Origin: Primula veris
Lineage: Eukaryota; Streptophyta; Magnoliopsida; Ericales; Primulaceae
Direction of reading: 5' to 3'
Length of the DNA stretch: 64,000 bases
Assembly (NCBI GenBank): GCA_963682055.1
Contig: OY821748.1
Coordinates: forward strand, 6,486,843 to 6,550,842
The notes under the pieces were generated by a model that made no database searches, had not been told where the DNA came from, and saw nothing but the letters and a program-made list of their open reading frames with translations. A program made the translations under genes and the position numbers. Below are positions 46,649 to 60,243 of the stretch, piece by piece (position 1 is the first letter of the stretch; each line of letters opens with the position of its first letter).

Positions 46649-49600
46649 TTAATGTGCATTAGAAGGCTCAAATGCAGTATAGTCTATCACACGGTAAGGT
46701 ATGTTTGCATTCTGCAGAAAATTATGAGGGTAATTATCCACCTCCCAATTTGTCCAATATGATACATCACCACTGTTGGTCGGCGACTGACTTGGTATTA
46801 ACCCATCAATCGGCTCGTTCATATACAATCCCGGATTTATTTGGGGAATCATTTCATCGAAATTACCAACTGATGATCCATAGCCGAGTTGATATCTACC
46901 ATCAAAGTAATCTTGTTCAGATCTGCAAGAGCTAGTCGAAGCTGCCACAAATTCTGGAGACATACCAGGGATATTGAAGGGGAAGCTAAGCGGCTGTGGG
47001 TCCCGTCTGGTCATGCTATGAAGGCTCTCAGTATAAAACTCGTCATTCAGCAAGTTATTGATTATATCGAGGTGAGGGAAATCGTCCCCCAATCCACTAT
47101 TTTGTGAGGTATTTACCAAACCAGGGATATTCACCTTCTCATTTTTATTCACTAGGGACACAGGTTTGATCCTCTCGGGGCTCAATGGTGGAGACATTGA
47201 TGGTGAAATAGAGTCCGGTGTTAGTGTATAAAAAAAATTCGGTGAGCCTGTTGGAGAAATTGGAGGGTAAGATATTTGCGTATGCGACTGTGATGGGTAC
47301 TGTGTCGGACATGGAGAGGGAGACACTTGTGTATGCCATTGTGACGGGTCAAGCAGAAAACTTCGAGCACGAGACACTTCTGCATGCCATTGTGACGAGC
47401 TAAACAGAGAACTTTGAGAATGAGACACTCCTGTATGCGACTGTGGTTGGTACGGTTGAGAATTTGGAGAGAGAGACACTTGTGTATGCGACTGTGATGG
47501 GTTAAACACAGAAATAGGAGAGAGCGAGACTTCTTGTGTCTGAAAACTTGGAGAGTGAGACACTGATGTGCGTGACTGTGATGGGTTAAACTCGGAGTTT
47601 GGAGAGAGATACACTTGTCGGTGTGATTGTAATGGGTCGCACGAGGAACTTGGGTAATTCGACAGTTGAGTATGCGTTTGTGATGGCTCTGTAGAAGAGC
47701 TTTGAGAGTGAGATTCAGTTTTACCCATAATAGCATTTCTATACGAAATAGGGACATAACTAGCAGCACTCACTGAACGTGAGAGAACTGGTGGTGTTTG
47801 AATATGTGAAACAATAGGAGTAAATGCCGTAGGACCCGGAATAATTGGAGCACTTAGAGGCCTTGATACGACAGGTAACGGGTGAGACAAGGGCTTATTA
47901 GTTGGTATTTTGGGAACACTTTTATGAGATTCATTTCTTACCGCATTGGTAGAATCAGCTGTATTTATAACAGAGGTTGGTCTCTCAGAAGATGGCTCAT
48001 CAATTACGTTCAGGTTGACCGGGACAAAAGTTTTTGACTTGGGCTTCATCGGAACAGTAGAAGGCATACTTTTGGAAGGTAATATATTTATTTTCTCTTT
48101 GAAAGCTTTCTCCTCAATAGCCTGACCTCTGATGCTTGATTCTCGTTCCAAAGAAACAATTTTTTCCTATTTACACAGAAAATTAAAATCATGAACACGT
48201 TATCCAGTGAGAAGCCTGAATGGAGTAGTATCTCTATTGGCCAATTTGATATTCCCTAAACTAGTTTTCTACTGTCACTTGGTTTACTTTGAAGTGGTTT
48301 TCGTATTAAGGAACAGTAACTAGCAAGCCAAACAGATAGTAATGGTATTATAATTATTATTTAGACATATTGAATAGAATAGTAAATTCAAGGGGATCAA
48401 CCAGAAGAAAGAGACTGTTGAAGATATTGGGATCTAGCTTTCATGATTAGGAGTATATTTGCGTTTTAAATATATTTGATATTGATTTAATATGATGTTT
48501 AAATTTTATCCTATTTCCAAATTTATCTCTCATTGTACTATAAATTGAGGCCATGCCTCCAAAACAAATGAATCAATAAGTTATTTTATTTTTATTCATT
48601 CACATGGTTTCTAGGGTTTAAGCCTAACTCCGCTTCGCCGGAAGGTGGCGCTCATGGCCGTCCGTCAGACTGCAAAACTTCATATCTATCTTTGTTTTTC
48701 TTACTATTACTTTTTTGTTTTCGTTCGAAATAATAAAAAGGCCAGATCCCATAATCTCTTCAACAGAAACTAATGAACAGTCAAGTTATGATTGAGAATA
48801 AATTTCAAGCTCAGAACCCACTCATCAAACAAAAATAACTAGTGTAGATTTTCGGGAAAAGAGAATATTTTTATTAAAAAACTGTTCACCTTTTTCGTCA
48901 TGTGATGGTCATCAATCTTCTTAGTGTTCAGGGAAAGAGAAGCAACTCTAGATTGCGACTCAGCCTCCCCACTTCCACCAGCACCAATCAATTTTGAGGA
49001 CTCGCTTGTAGGTTCTGATTGTCGATTATATTCTTCGCCATGGTAACCAACCCCATTAATAGTTGCACCTGCTCGTTGATTCTTTATCCTGTCAACCAAA
49101 AATTGAGAAAAACTAAGTATCTCAATCTACATCAGAATGCATGTGCAATCAAAAAATCTTGTGACGAAATGGCATGTCCTCGGCATTAATAGGTGATATA
49201 AGTGCACAATATTGTAGCCTTATCAGTTATCAGAAACCTACATTGCTTCAATTACCATCTCCATGTTTAATTAGATAGAGATCCATAATATTTACCTATC
49301 AAACAAATTTATATACAATACTCCTGTGGATCTCCAATACTTATTAGCCATCCACATTCTACACTTTTTCTTCTTCGATTTTTTAAAAAGCCAAAAATAA
49401 CTTTTGAACCATCTTCAGCAATAAAGCCTGTTCGGTCTAGAAATTAACACCCAAAAGCATCAATTCAAGAAACCAGTCTGAAAAATCTACATTTGCATTG
49501 TAAAATTAAAAACTCAAAGCACCCAAGAGAGAGAGGCAGTCGTTGAAAGACCTACAACTGCATCCTACAAAAGTTCTCAAAAACTCTTTACAGAAAACGA

Positions 49601-52600
49601 AAATAGAAACTTTGATAAGGACTCGTTTGATAGCATATTTTAAGAAAATAGCTGAATTTTCTGAGGTTGAGGAAAAAGCTGCGCACATCCCGTTTAAAGT
49701 TTCTAGCTTTTTCAATCCAAAAATTCCTGAAAAGCTCAAGATTGAAGCTGATCAACAAAATGCAGTCTAATTAGTAAGAAAAAATATGAAATTAAAATCT
49801 GCAACTAAATGCCGTCTAGACAAGATAGTAAAGATGTACCTGTTCACTGATTTTCTGTTTCTTGGTTTCGGGAGAGAATATCCACCATAGAGGCCATTCG
49901 TCACTATAGATGTAAGTGAATCTGTGGAACAAGTCGATGAGCTATCATCAATTAAATAAAGCTTGTTCTTTTCCCATGTTTCCCTTTGCACACCTGAATT
50001 CCCACTTATACAACTGCTACTAGCATCACAGCTGGCTTCTCTCTCTTCTGAATCTCTCTCTTCAGAACCTGGGGTCGCTAATTCAGGCAGGCAAGATACT
50101 AAATCAGACACATCGACAAATTTTTCTGGTTTAAAATTGTTTAATAGACATTCTGCCACATCAAGGATTTGCTCTTCCTTATCATCAGAGAAAATGTCTG
50201 GCTGAAGGTCATCTCCAATTGCAGCACTTGACTTCTCAGTTTTCCCTTTGTCCTTCTTCCCCTTTCGATTGTTTTGCTTCTGCTTTGCCTGGATTGTGAA
50301 CAATGTTTTAATAAGCTGAAACGTCACTAAAGGGTTTTTATATGAGATTCACTAAGGGACAAGAATCTAAACGAACATTTTTAAGTTTCATAAAAAGAAA
50401 TGTAAATGTATACATGCTCACAACTACTTATATATACCAAAACTGCAAAGCAACATGCATAAAGAGAAATCCACTACACAATGTTTAAAAACCCTAAAAT
50501 GTTGCTGAAGAGTTTTTATATGAGATTTACTAAGGCACAAGTATCAACGCGAACAAACATCATAAGTTTAACCACAAGAGAAATGTATAGATATATGCTC
50601 ACAAATTGTTGTATGTACCAACATCGCAAAGCATCACGCATAAAGAGAAATTTCCTGACATGGTCATCAACATTACCCGTGTTTCAACACTAATTAAGAA
50701 GCAATAAGATAGTTATTTTCTACTTTGACAAAAGTACTAATAACCGATACTTGCAATTTATAGGTTTACCAAATCTTAAGAACTTAAAATAATTAATAGA
50801 GGGAAAGAATAATAAAGATACCAAATATACCTTATAAAAAGGATAGGACTCGAACTGTCTTCCTAGTTAAACTTGGGGACTATCACCTTTAGGACTGACT
50901 CTATAAGGACCAAGTAGAGATTATTATGCTTTAGTACCATTAACTATGGACGTTTTACCGTTTAGTAGCATGAACTATGAGTTTTCCCTTTTAGACTTTT
51001 AGTACCATCAACTATAACTCAGTTAGCATTTGATACAAAAACGTAACTGATGATACTAATAGGGTGTAAACTTGACAGTTGATGGTACTTAGAAGGTGTA
51101 TAGTTGATAGTACTAAAAGAGCGTATAATTGATACTACCATCCCTTTTAGTTATGTTTTTTAATCAACTGCTAACATAGTATATAGTTAATGGTAATAAA
51201 AGGGAAAACTCGTTTTCCATAGTACTAAACGGTAAAACGTCCATAATAAATGACAATAAAGCATATTAAACCCGGACCAAGTATGATATCACTTTGAAAT
51301 TAGAGCGATCATCTATGTAAAAAAACCGCCTTATTAATACAATGTGTCAACAAGCAGACTAATAAAACTTAACAATCTTTCTTTTTTCCTTTCATCTTGT
51401 CTCGCTTTCTCTCTCCCCTCTGAATATTCCAGAAAGATCTATAATTCCACTGTAACTGCTAAACGAGAGAGAGAGAGAGAGAAATCACGGTCTTGCCATT
51501 GTTGAGATAGCGGACCAACAGATTAGGTAAAGTGACAGAACAGAGGTACGGTATTATTACGGGAAAGATTGTTTAATATTGGTGTTTAAACCAGTAAAAA
51601 GTTACCTAAAAAAGAGGATACTATGAAATGATAGTCAATTAAATGGTGGACTATCTTAAGACAAGATAAAGAGAGTACTCATTTCCTCAGAAAATCATGG
51701 ACTATCCTAAGACAAGATAAAGAGAATAATCATTTTCTCGGAAAATCAAACCAATACACCAATTCCATGAGCCAGGCGCAAAATATACTGACTCACTCAC
51801 TTATGTTACCCTTTCCCATACAAAAAAGGAAATGTGATGGAAAGTGAAATAGCTAACCTGTTTTTTCTTCAACTTTTTTCCTTTCTCAGACACACCACGC
51901 TTTGATCTCTGCTCAGTTTCAGCCAACCAAACTGCTTCTTCTCGAATAAGTTCCTCTTGCCTCTTTAAAGAAACGTCTTCCCGATATGCAACTTCAATTT
52001 TACTGCGAAAAAAATATTATTTACTTAGAAGAAGAAGACATAAGAGCTTATCACCATAAGGAGAAATTATTTGGATTGGTAGTTACTTTCCATTTCATCG
52101 GTAAAACCGTAATTGATATAACCCCCTCTTTAGATACAAAAAATCAGTTGAAGATATGTATAGAAGAATAATGACAGCAAAAATCAGACATGGCACCTAA
52201 ACGGCATCATTCCTTGGATTTGTTTCTCATACTAAATTCCCACGTTTCAAATAATAACAACACTTCATAATTTTTTTAAAAAAATTTAGATTGCAAAAAA
52301 ACTATCTTATTGCTTCTTAAAGTAAGTGAAAATAAGTGCAAAACTACATTAGAGTAGACATCCATGGGAGAACATGAGCTTTTAGCAGACACTTATCTGG
52401 AACGGCGTATAATTATTTACCAAACCAACTGCTTACAAACTGATGTTTGCAGTGGCATCTGAACTACACTGGTGCTGTATTTTATTGCTATGGTGTTTCT
52501 GATTAGTAATAGCTTAATCAACTAATGACTTCTGGCAGGTTTTGTTTAAGTATTAACGGTGCTGTATTTTATCGCATGTGTACATACATGCTGCGTCTAT

Positions 52601-55600
52601 CTATGCATACATGAGATGACGAGAAATGGTATTCATAAATAAACACACCTACATAGTTTGGTCTTTGTATACACATGCTCATAGATGGAGATAAATTAAG
52701 CATTACCAATTTTTGTATTTAGGGTAAACAGGGCAATAAAGTCATTATAATGTTACCTTAAACCAGTTTGGAATCTCTGAAAACAAGTTGGGGACAGTTA
52801 GGATCGTTCCAAAATATAAAAGCCTCATAGTTGTAATGCTTAGTTTAGAAACCTCAAGGAAGGGGAGATTATACTTCATACAAACAGACATATTTTGGAA
52901 CTAAGCAGTAGCTGAAGTTTATAGATGATTGACGAGAGAAAAACTGGAAGAAAACCAATTCAGCCATTATAATCATGTAGAGACTGGTGAACGATTCTTT
53001 TTCTAATGGTTGAGACTGGTGGAAACTAATATTTTCACTCATTAATAAAAAACAATTTGGCAAAGCTAAGGAGTAGGGCAGGATCCCCACTAGAAAAATG
53101 TAATGAGTATATTACAATGAACCGGATATATAATGCTGTTTTGATTGTACCCGATTTCACCACAAGCAAGATGATTCCTTATCAAATATAGAAAAATAGT
53201 AATACAAAGAAGACAAGATAAGTGAAGAGTATGCAGCTTTGAAAAAAGTTTCAATAGGTTTACCCGAATATGTGTGCTAAAACAAATCGTTCAATAGTCC
53301 TACGACCTATTTCAGTGAGGCGCCTTTCATTAAGTTCATTCAAGTCTTTGCTGCAATCCTCTAGACACCCATCCTACATACAAAATATTCAAACAAAAGT
53401 ATACTGTGAAGAAGTATCCAAAGATAATGATAAGTTTTATATGAATACAGAGTTGGAGAAAAAGTAATGCTTCATCCATGCCATATCATATTATAAACTG
53501 ATTAGTATGTACACTTCAGTTTTTACACCCGAAGCATAGTAAAGAAACTCAAACAAGTGTGTGTGAATGAGAAGTGACAAAGAAACAAATGATTTCTGAA
53601 ACCAAAGGCCTGAACTGCTGAACTCTGCCAACTGCTAGTAATTATAAAAAAAACGAGACATGAAAATTTGGCTTGATAGTGTGGCACAAGCCATAACTAG
53701 ATAAAGCATAATAAACAAGGCACATATCAACAGCCGACAGACAGTTAACAAGAGTCTGATAACTAAAAGCACCAAAATAAAAGCAAAAACCCTAAGAATA
53801 GAAACTAGTATTAGTAAAGTTCACCTTCATCCGACCTTGTGGACCCTTGCCACCTTTTGGGAAAAAGGGTTCCATTGAAGCTTTTCCAAATAATTTTAGT
53901 ACATCATCCACCAAAACAAACATATCATCTTCCATATGCACAATTGGAACGATCCGCTCTCCTGCAACCAATATATTTTTATTACCTATTTTCCCCTTGC
54001 TCTGATCTTCAAGAGCCCTGAGACCACTGTACAAGGAGTCCATTACCAAGGTAGTAGTTACTTCCTTCTCTAACAAAAATTGCTTCACAATAGCTCTTAA
54101 AATAATATCTGCTTTCTCCTTGCACATTTCTTGCCTTGTATTCTGGTCAATGGCTATCCAGAAAGCACGAAAACTGCAAGAACAATTAATGAATACGAGA
54201 TAATAGCTTAAATCTCAGCGAAAAAATAAAAATAACAGAACAATGAGTTCAGTTTCATACCTGGACAACCTAGCTTTATCTTCTTTCAGTTGCATAAGCT
54301 TATTTAATCTTTCTTCTATAAAACGGATACAAAGTTCCTCCACATTTCTCAAGTAAACTCCCAAAAGCACTTTTCTGTAATAACTATCAAGGCACCGAAA
54401 GGGGCGGTCTGGTTTCTCCCTATAAACCAAAAGTAACTTGATCTCAGCATCATAATAAAAATCACTGATAAATAACAGTACAATTCAAATTCAGGGTGCA
54501 GCTCAAATTGAGCCAGAGCACCCACCATCAAGATCAATCGCGCAAAGGTGAGGTCTACTGGAAAGTCAAATTAAGTCTGCCAAAACATTCATTCAGTGCA
54601 GTCTCAGCCAGTTAATGTCCGTATTAAAGTTCTTAGATTGTTAAGATCACGGGTATGGTTAAGTGACCAGTTTTTTATTCTTCACATCTAATTAAAAAGC
54701 CAAATATCAATCCCTGCATTCTATAATATTGGGGAACTTTTTACTATTTTTTAATATCATTATTTATTACTCCACTAGTCCACTTTCAAAAAGAGCATAT
54801 AGATAGAGATCTTACTAATTAATGGTTTTCCCCTTATGTTTCACTAGAATTTTTCTCGATGGAAGCAAATATAATATTATTGTCCTTTTTTGTGTTTTTC
54901 TTGTAAAAAGGTGGTACTAGATGAAAATATAATGATAATTAAGGAATTTGGACATAATGCCCCGAGACTATGGATTATATATTATTAGTTTCAGTTCAAG
55001 TAATTGGTTTAGAATTAGAAATAATGTTGCAGTAAGGCACCACGTAGGTCCCATGCAATTAATAGCAAGCAACTAATTCCAAATATACTCGCTTCATCCC
55101 TTATTAACATTAAAGGTACATGAAAATTGCATATAAAATATATAAAGTTGTTCTAATTTTTTTGCCGAATAATGCTATAAGCTACCTTAACCACTAATTT
55201 ATTGCTGTGTGGAGACCAGGAAAGTACTTTTACAACTGTTTTGGGTAAATAGAGACAAATATTCAGTTACATCCTAAAATAAAAACAGTGGACTATTATC
55301 TAGGGACGGAGGAAGTATGAAATACACAAGAAGGCCATGCTAATGTTTTGAAAACTACTCTTTAGGGTTACAAACCAACAATACTTGTAAGAATTCAAAG
55401 AGCTGGTCAAAGAAGCAAGAATTTAGGGATAATCCTCAAAAGAAATTTCATTCTGGAAAAGAAAACTCTTAAGAAATTTTAAAAGAATAAAATTACCAAA
55501 AAGTGCCACCTTTTAAACTAATTATCAAAAACACACATGCTAAGCTATTTCTTCCCAAAAACACACTTTTAAATTTAATCATAACTCTAGTTCTTCTCTC

Positions 55601-58118
55601 TCCCTCTCTTCCTCCTATCTCTCACTCCTCGTTTCTCTCTCCATGTCTGTTATTTTTTCTCTCTATATCCATTGGGTGATAAACCTTCATATTTTATGTT
55701 CGCGATTTTTTGGATTTTTTTGGCAATGATGTATTTTTGTAAATACGAGCTTTATTTTTTATATTTGGACCCATTATGTCGAATTTTATATCAAATTAAA
55801 GGTTTTTTGGGCTGATTCGTGCGGTCGTTTTGGATAATTGAAATTTCATCCGAATTAGGGCAAGTGAAAATAGTTTTTAATTAGATTGGATGTGACCAAT
55901 GGATCAACCGCCGATTAAAACCACCCTTTATTTCTATTTTAACATTTCTCTTTACAATTGTATCTATATATGGCTTGTGAGGGTAGGGTGGCGGTGAAGT
56001 GTGTTTGTGACTAATATATGCAATGGGTACGGCATCAGAAAAGGGTAGAAAGTCTGAAAAAAAAAATGTATGAAATTTTGAAAAAGGCAATATGAATTAT
56101 GAAAAAAAAGGGTATGAATTTTTAAGAAAAGGAATATGAAGTCTGAAAATAAGGATATGAGGTTGAAAAAAGAGGGTATGAAACCCGATAAATAAGGTAT
56201 GAAGTCCGGGGAAAAAAAAGATATGAAGTTCGGAAAACAGTGTATGACCAAAAGTGTGGTTTTGGTAAGAAATAGTCTGGGACACGTGTTTTTGGTATTA
56301 TAGTTTATGAAGTGATACTTTTGGTCATTTTCCCAATTTTAAATGATACTTCTTAAAGTTATCATCTAAGGTAAACTACCTGAGAGTTGTAAATTAACAC
56401 AATAATAATGCAGGAGAAAAAAGTACCACTAGTTGACTACCTGATAACTTGGACTTGGGCTTTAATTGTGAGTTGATCATCAATAACAAACCCCTCTAAT
56501 ACTTTTGACAACTCCATAAACTTTTTCCATCCCCAGTCATGCTCTTTCTTCCGGAACCGATGTAAAGTATCTGTTTTTGCAGTAAACATCAATGATATAT
56601 AACATGATAAAACTCAACAACAAAGTTTAAAGGCTAGAAAATACAGTTACAGCCTACCAGAATATTTCGACTTCTTAGGATCTTTATTCACCACAGCAAT
56701 AGTGAACTGTGCAAAATGGCTCCATCCTTTACCAAGCACAAAAATTAAGACAATAAGAGAGTGATCAATAAATTTAGAAATAAATCATGAACTAAGAAAA
56801 CAAAAAGAACTAACATAAAAATAATTATCCGTTGCCATACCTGGAGGAAGCTTATCATGATTAGCCACACAGAGAAACGCAGAAAGATGATTGCAAACAT
56901 CACAACCTTGAGGGTAAATTAAAATGTACCTGCCAGACCAAGAATAAACTTAGATTGGTGATTAGACAACTAAGAACGGGAACAACACTGAGTAAAGCGG
57001 TACAAGTGAACACAAAATTAATTTCATAGCCCGTGAAAAACAAGGAATATGTTACAAACAACAAAATGTTCCTTAGAAATAATTCCTCTTTGAACTTTAT
57101 AGTTATAAACTTTCTGCAAAACATAAATCTGCCTCTCAAGGGGTGGGGACGTCCCATCCCACCTCACCTATTCCATACATAATGCATAGAGAAACACCAT
57201 TGAAAAGTAAACCAGGGGAATTGCTAACAACAACAACAAAAAACGACACGCAGGTCCTTAGTGTTTGTCATTTATGGCTAATAAAAAATCAGCAAAAAGA
57301 GTCACACATATTCCAGTTGAAACAAGATGATTAAATTAAACCAAGGGTTCCGCATTGCAATTACATCAAACACAGCACATAAACACAAGTCATATGATGA
57401 TTTAGACTATTTGAGTAGAGTTTTTTGGTAAAATGTACTACTCCATAAAGAGGAGCACAACCTAAGAACAAACTTGAGCCCTGAAAAGGGTAAAAGGTGT
57501 ATAACATAAAGGATATGAGTAAACCGAAACAAAAGTGTTAACAAAAAAGATACATACCATTTGTAGCTCCCTACTTCGAATACACTGCTCCGAAGGTCTC
57601 TCTTGTTTATTTTTGAGAAATTTTCGATTTTCCATGTATGATTTCCATACATATCAGAAGGTTTTTGCCCTGGATAGAAATATGACGAAGTTCAGTTCAA
57701 ATAACCAAAGAAAATGTGAGTAGTTATAACTGATTTACAGATACAAGTTCATTGACATAATATCAAGAATATAGCCACAGGTATTTGTATACCTAAAATA
57801 AAAATTAGCCAATCTTACTCGCTAAGCACCCAAAACAATTCTCCATTTCAAAATTTCAGGTAAATAAATCGCTCGTGGTTATCTTCAGATCCCGAAATAT
57901 ACAGAACACTTTCTGGTAGAATTGCAAACATCAAGTCTAGGCAACATATTACGAGTTATGTAAAGGCAAGTTTCCTTCTTTAGCTTTTTATTAATTAAAA
58001 CTATCTACAGCGTTCATATCTGCTTTGAAGCGATATCAGATGATGAAATTGCTTTATAAAGAAAAAGTCCATTATCTTTCTCTTGCTTCAAATCATTGAC
58101 CTTTACATAAGTGTGTGC

Positions 58119-58160
<42 letters not shown>

Positions 58161-59516
58161 AGATCAAAAGGAGAAAGGCACAAATTAAATTTTGTCTCCT
58201 TATTTAAGTGTGTCAATATAATTAAGAAAATAATAATAATGAGAGTGACTTGTTCCCGGAAAGAATTAGCTCTCTCCGTTTCTTCAATTTCTAGAGAAAA
58301 AAACATTAATAGGAAACCATTAAAGTGTGTGTTATTTTGAACCATTAATTAAATTAGGGGTAGTAGTACTAGCTAAGCTAAACATTTCTTATTCGAGTGA
58401 ACTCTTTATTTGTTGAAACATTTTTGCAAACAAGGGGTTTGGTTAGGCTCATAATAAATACGACAAAAAGAAAAGTGGGCAGAAAGGAAATGATATCATG
58501 ATTGATTAATTGACGTGAAAACAATCTTAAATATCGATTGGTCAACGATTAAGCTAGGGCATCTGTGCATGCCATATAATACCAAGACAAGATAGTGAAG
58601 TCATATACGACCGATAGAATAACTAATATCCGATTAAAAAAAGTCAGCTTCACAAGTTGTAATATTCCCAAATCATCAAAATACTTGCAAGCCAAGTTAC
58701 TGAATTCTACTGTCATATTCCCAATCTAAGACCGCCGTTTTTCCGCATCTAATATCTTAGACTTATTCAGAATGAACCGCATAAATAGTAAAACGTGTCT
58801 TCGTTTAATTGCAAGCAAAAACTCAGCAACCTTACATGCAAGTGCATGGAAAAGGAAAAAAGATTACAAACCAAATTCTCAAATCTAGTAAATCTTCTTG
58901 AGTCGTGCCTATAGAGGTACATCTTTCCAAGCAACTTGTATATTTTAAAAGGGAAGTAGTTCGACCCCTACTATAAAAATGTTTTGAGCATATACTAAAG
59001 TAGAGTATAACACTAGCAGAACCATCATATAAATAACACAAGAAAAGGCCAAAAAGAAACAAACTGCTCACAAACCAAAATACTGATTACGAATAGCATT
59101 TTTACAAAATCGACGCGGCCCTTTTGTATCTGATAACTAAATTATTACAAAAAAACATCATTGTAGAAACAAACTGCAAATGGTAGTAAAACATAAATAT
59201 TCTTTCAAAGACCAAATAGGCCTAATTTGTGACTAAATAAAAAGCACAGTATTGCTACCACCAAATACGACCCAGAGTGCTAGCAACTCAAATCTAAATA
59301 AATTGTTGTGTGTGTGTGTTTTTTTGGGGGGGGGGGGGGGGGGGGGGAAGCATATATACCAGGTTCCTCTTCATCATCGGTATCCCAATATGGGGCAGAA
59401 GTAGATGCGATCACATTCTCCATTTGCTCTGAAGAGCGCCATTCAGATAACGTCTCGCCTGATGAAGTTCCTTCTAACGACTTCTTAGCTCCGCTATCAC
59501 TTGTCGTTCCAGCCAT
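46649..59516 (-). CDS. MATH/TRAF-domain adaptor, MUSE13/MUSE14 (TRAF1) type
   Basis: Twelve - strand coding exons: 59516-59360, 57669-57558, 56929-56841, 56726-56658, 56570-56441, 54419-54261, 54173-53825, 53373-53264, 52002-51858, 50288-49840, 49088-48890 and 48166-46649. All are GT-AG and in phase; 3486 nt, 1161 aa. The MATH domain lies at about residues 62-186 (HTWKIENFSKINKRDLRSSV, FEVGSYKWYILIYPQGCDV, HDWGWKKFMEL). A conserved helical region follows to about 400, then a lysine-rich segment (about 425-470), an acidic serine-rich part and a disordered tail. In Arabidopsis these adaptors act with SCF-CPR1 in NLR turnover and with SINAT ligases on autophagy proteins. The tail carries an expanded Q/S/H/P repeat and is longer than I expect for the family. 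Confidence 0.93.
47270..47700 (-). repeat. In-frame ~17-codon degenerate repeat in the TRAF-like C-terminal tail
   Basis: The motif 'tgtatgcgactgtgatgg' and variants recur at about 47281, 47332, 47393, 47432, 47482, 47572, 47618 and 47672. It encodes units like PSQSHTQVSLSPNS with a spacing of about 17-20 residues. The frame stays open throughout, also on a second frame, which gives long shadow ORFs. Confidence 0.8.
50330..50656. repeat. Tandem duplication (period about 178 bp) in TRAF intron 9
   Basis: 'gtttttatatgagattcact', 'agagaaatgta', 'atgctcacaa' and 'gcataaagagaaat' occur in the same order in 50334-50472 and 50512-50652. It is intronic, with no coding role. Confidence 0.75.
50926..51270. 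mobile_element. Foldback MITE in TRAF intron 9
   Basis: Left 'atgctttagtaccattaac' plus 'tatggacgttttaccgttta' is matched in reverse at the right end ('tactaaacggtaaaacgtcc', then 'aataaagcat'). The interior has repeated 'agtaccatcaactat' motifs in both directions. About 345 bp, non-coding. Confidence 0.75.
51649..51750. repeat. Two-copy ~51-bp tandem repeat in TRAF intron 9
   Basis: 'ggactatcttaagacaag...' at 51649 and 'ggactatcctaagacaag...' at 51700 repeat nearly identically, including 'ataaagaga', 'tcatttcctc' and 'gaaaatca'. Confidence 0.8.
55088..55315. mobile_element. Stowaway MITE in TRAF intron 5
   Basis: Starts ctcgcttcatcccttatta and ends tctagggacggaggaag, with TA on both sides (55086-55087 and 55316-55317). 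Non-coding. Confidence 0.8.
55490..56340. mobile_element. Foldback element with internal minisatellite in TRAF intron 5
   Basis: Left end (accaaaaagtgccaccttt, tatcaaaaacacacatg, ctatttcttcccaaaaacac) matches the reverse complement of the right end (ccaaaagtatcac, taccaaaaacacgtg, actatttcttaccaaaacc). Inside are a CT-rich block (about 55590-55665) and a tandem array of 'ggtatgaagtctgaaaa'-like units (about 56065-56245). It resembles the 3985-4995 element in design. Confidence 0.7.
58121..58157. repeat. (TG)n microsatellite in TRAF intron 1
   Basis: About 18 uninterrupted GT/TG dinucleotides. It is the source of apparent CVCVCV and THTHTH open frames, which are not genes. Confidence 0.95.
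59308..59348. repeat. (TG)n and poly-G tract next to the TRAF exon 1 donor
   Basis: A TG run followed by about 24 G ends 11 bp from the exon 1 boundary (59360). On the gene strand the intron starts gtatatatgcttcccc and runs into poly-C. The length is likely variable or error-prone. Confidence 0.9.
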
Positions 59517-60243
59517 TGGTTCTTTAAATAGAAAAAAAAAGGGGAAGTTAAGACAAAACTAAAAACAATATTCAACTCTTTTTCCTAATACCAGATGAAT
59601 CAATGTTTTCAAACGAGAAACCCTAAGTAAACAATTTTTGCGTTAAAATCACAGATGGAGAAATTTTTTCTTGGTTCGGATGCACAAGAAGGCGCCTTGA
59701 GGCGTAAAAAGGGAAGTTTTCTGAAGCGTTTTGAAGAGAGATTTAAAAAAAAAAAGTGCTATCCGTTACATAATCTTGGGACAATATTGCAAAATCAACC
59801 ACTTAGGGAACATGATGATTACCGTATCTTTTTCCTAGTTAATTTTCTAAATATGACCTTTTTAGGTTATTTTGTTAGTTGTTGTATTGTAACATAAGAG
59901 GAAGGTTGCAATATATCAACACGTAAGAATGATTAATGCCGGAACATCCCAAAATTAAATAAGCAGACAAGATTATGCAACGGAGGGAATACAAAAATAA
60001 CAGTTGTAAAGAGAAGAATGTCTTATATTGGGAATGAAAGTAATTTTCTTGTTATACAATCCACAAAGTCAAAGTACAAAATTACCAACTGACGCATCAC
60101 CTTATCACTCTACGCATTCAAATAAAAACTTTCGCCAAACTTTTCACTCTACACATTTTAGAGACACTACAAGATCACCACTTTGAGTTCACAGTTAACT
60201 TAAATTTTATAAAGCATTACCGATAAATTGAGAAACAAGACAT

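Noticed and set aside
47221..47769. 182-codon - strand ORF rich in H, L and C
   Set aside because: Alternative frame of the repeat-bearing last TRAF exon; it stays open only because of the repeat.
55881..56285. F/P/H-rich overlapping ORFs
   Set aside because: They translate the minisatellite of a foldback element inside a TRAF intron.
58083..58345. ORFs with CVCVCV or THTHTH runs
   Set aside because: Products of the (TG)n microsatellite in an intron.
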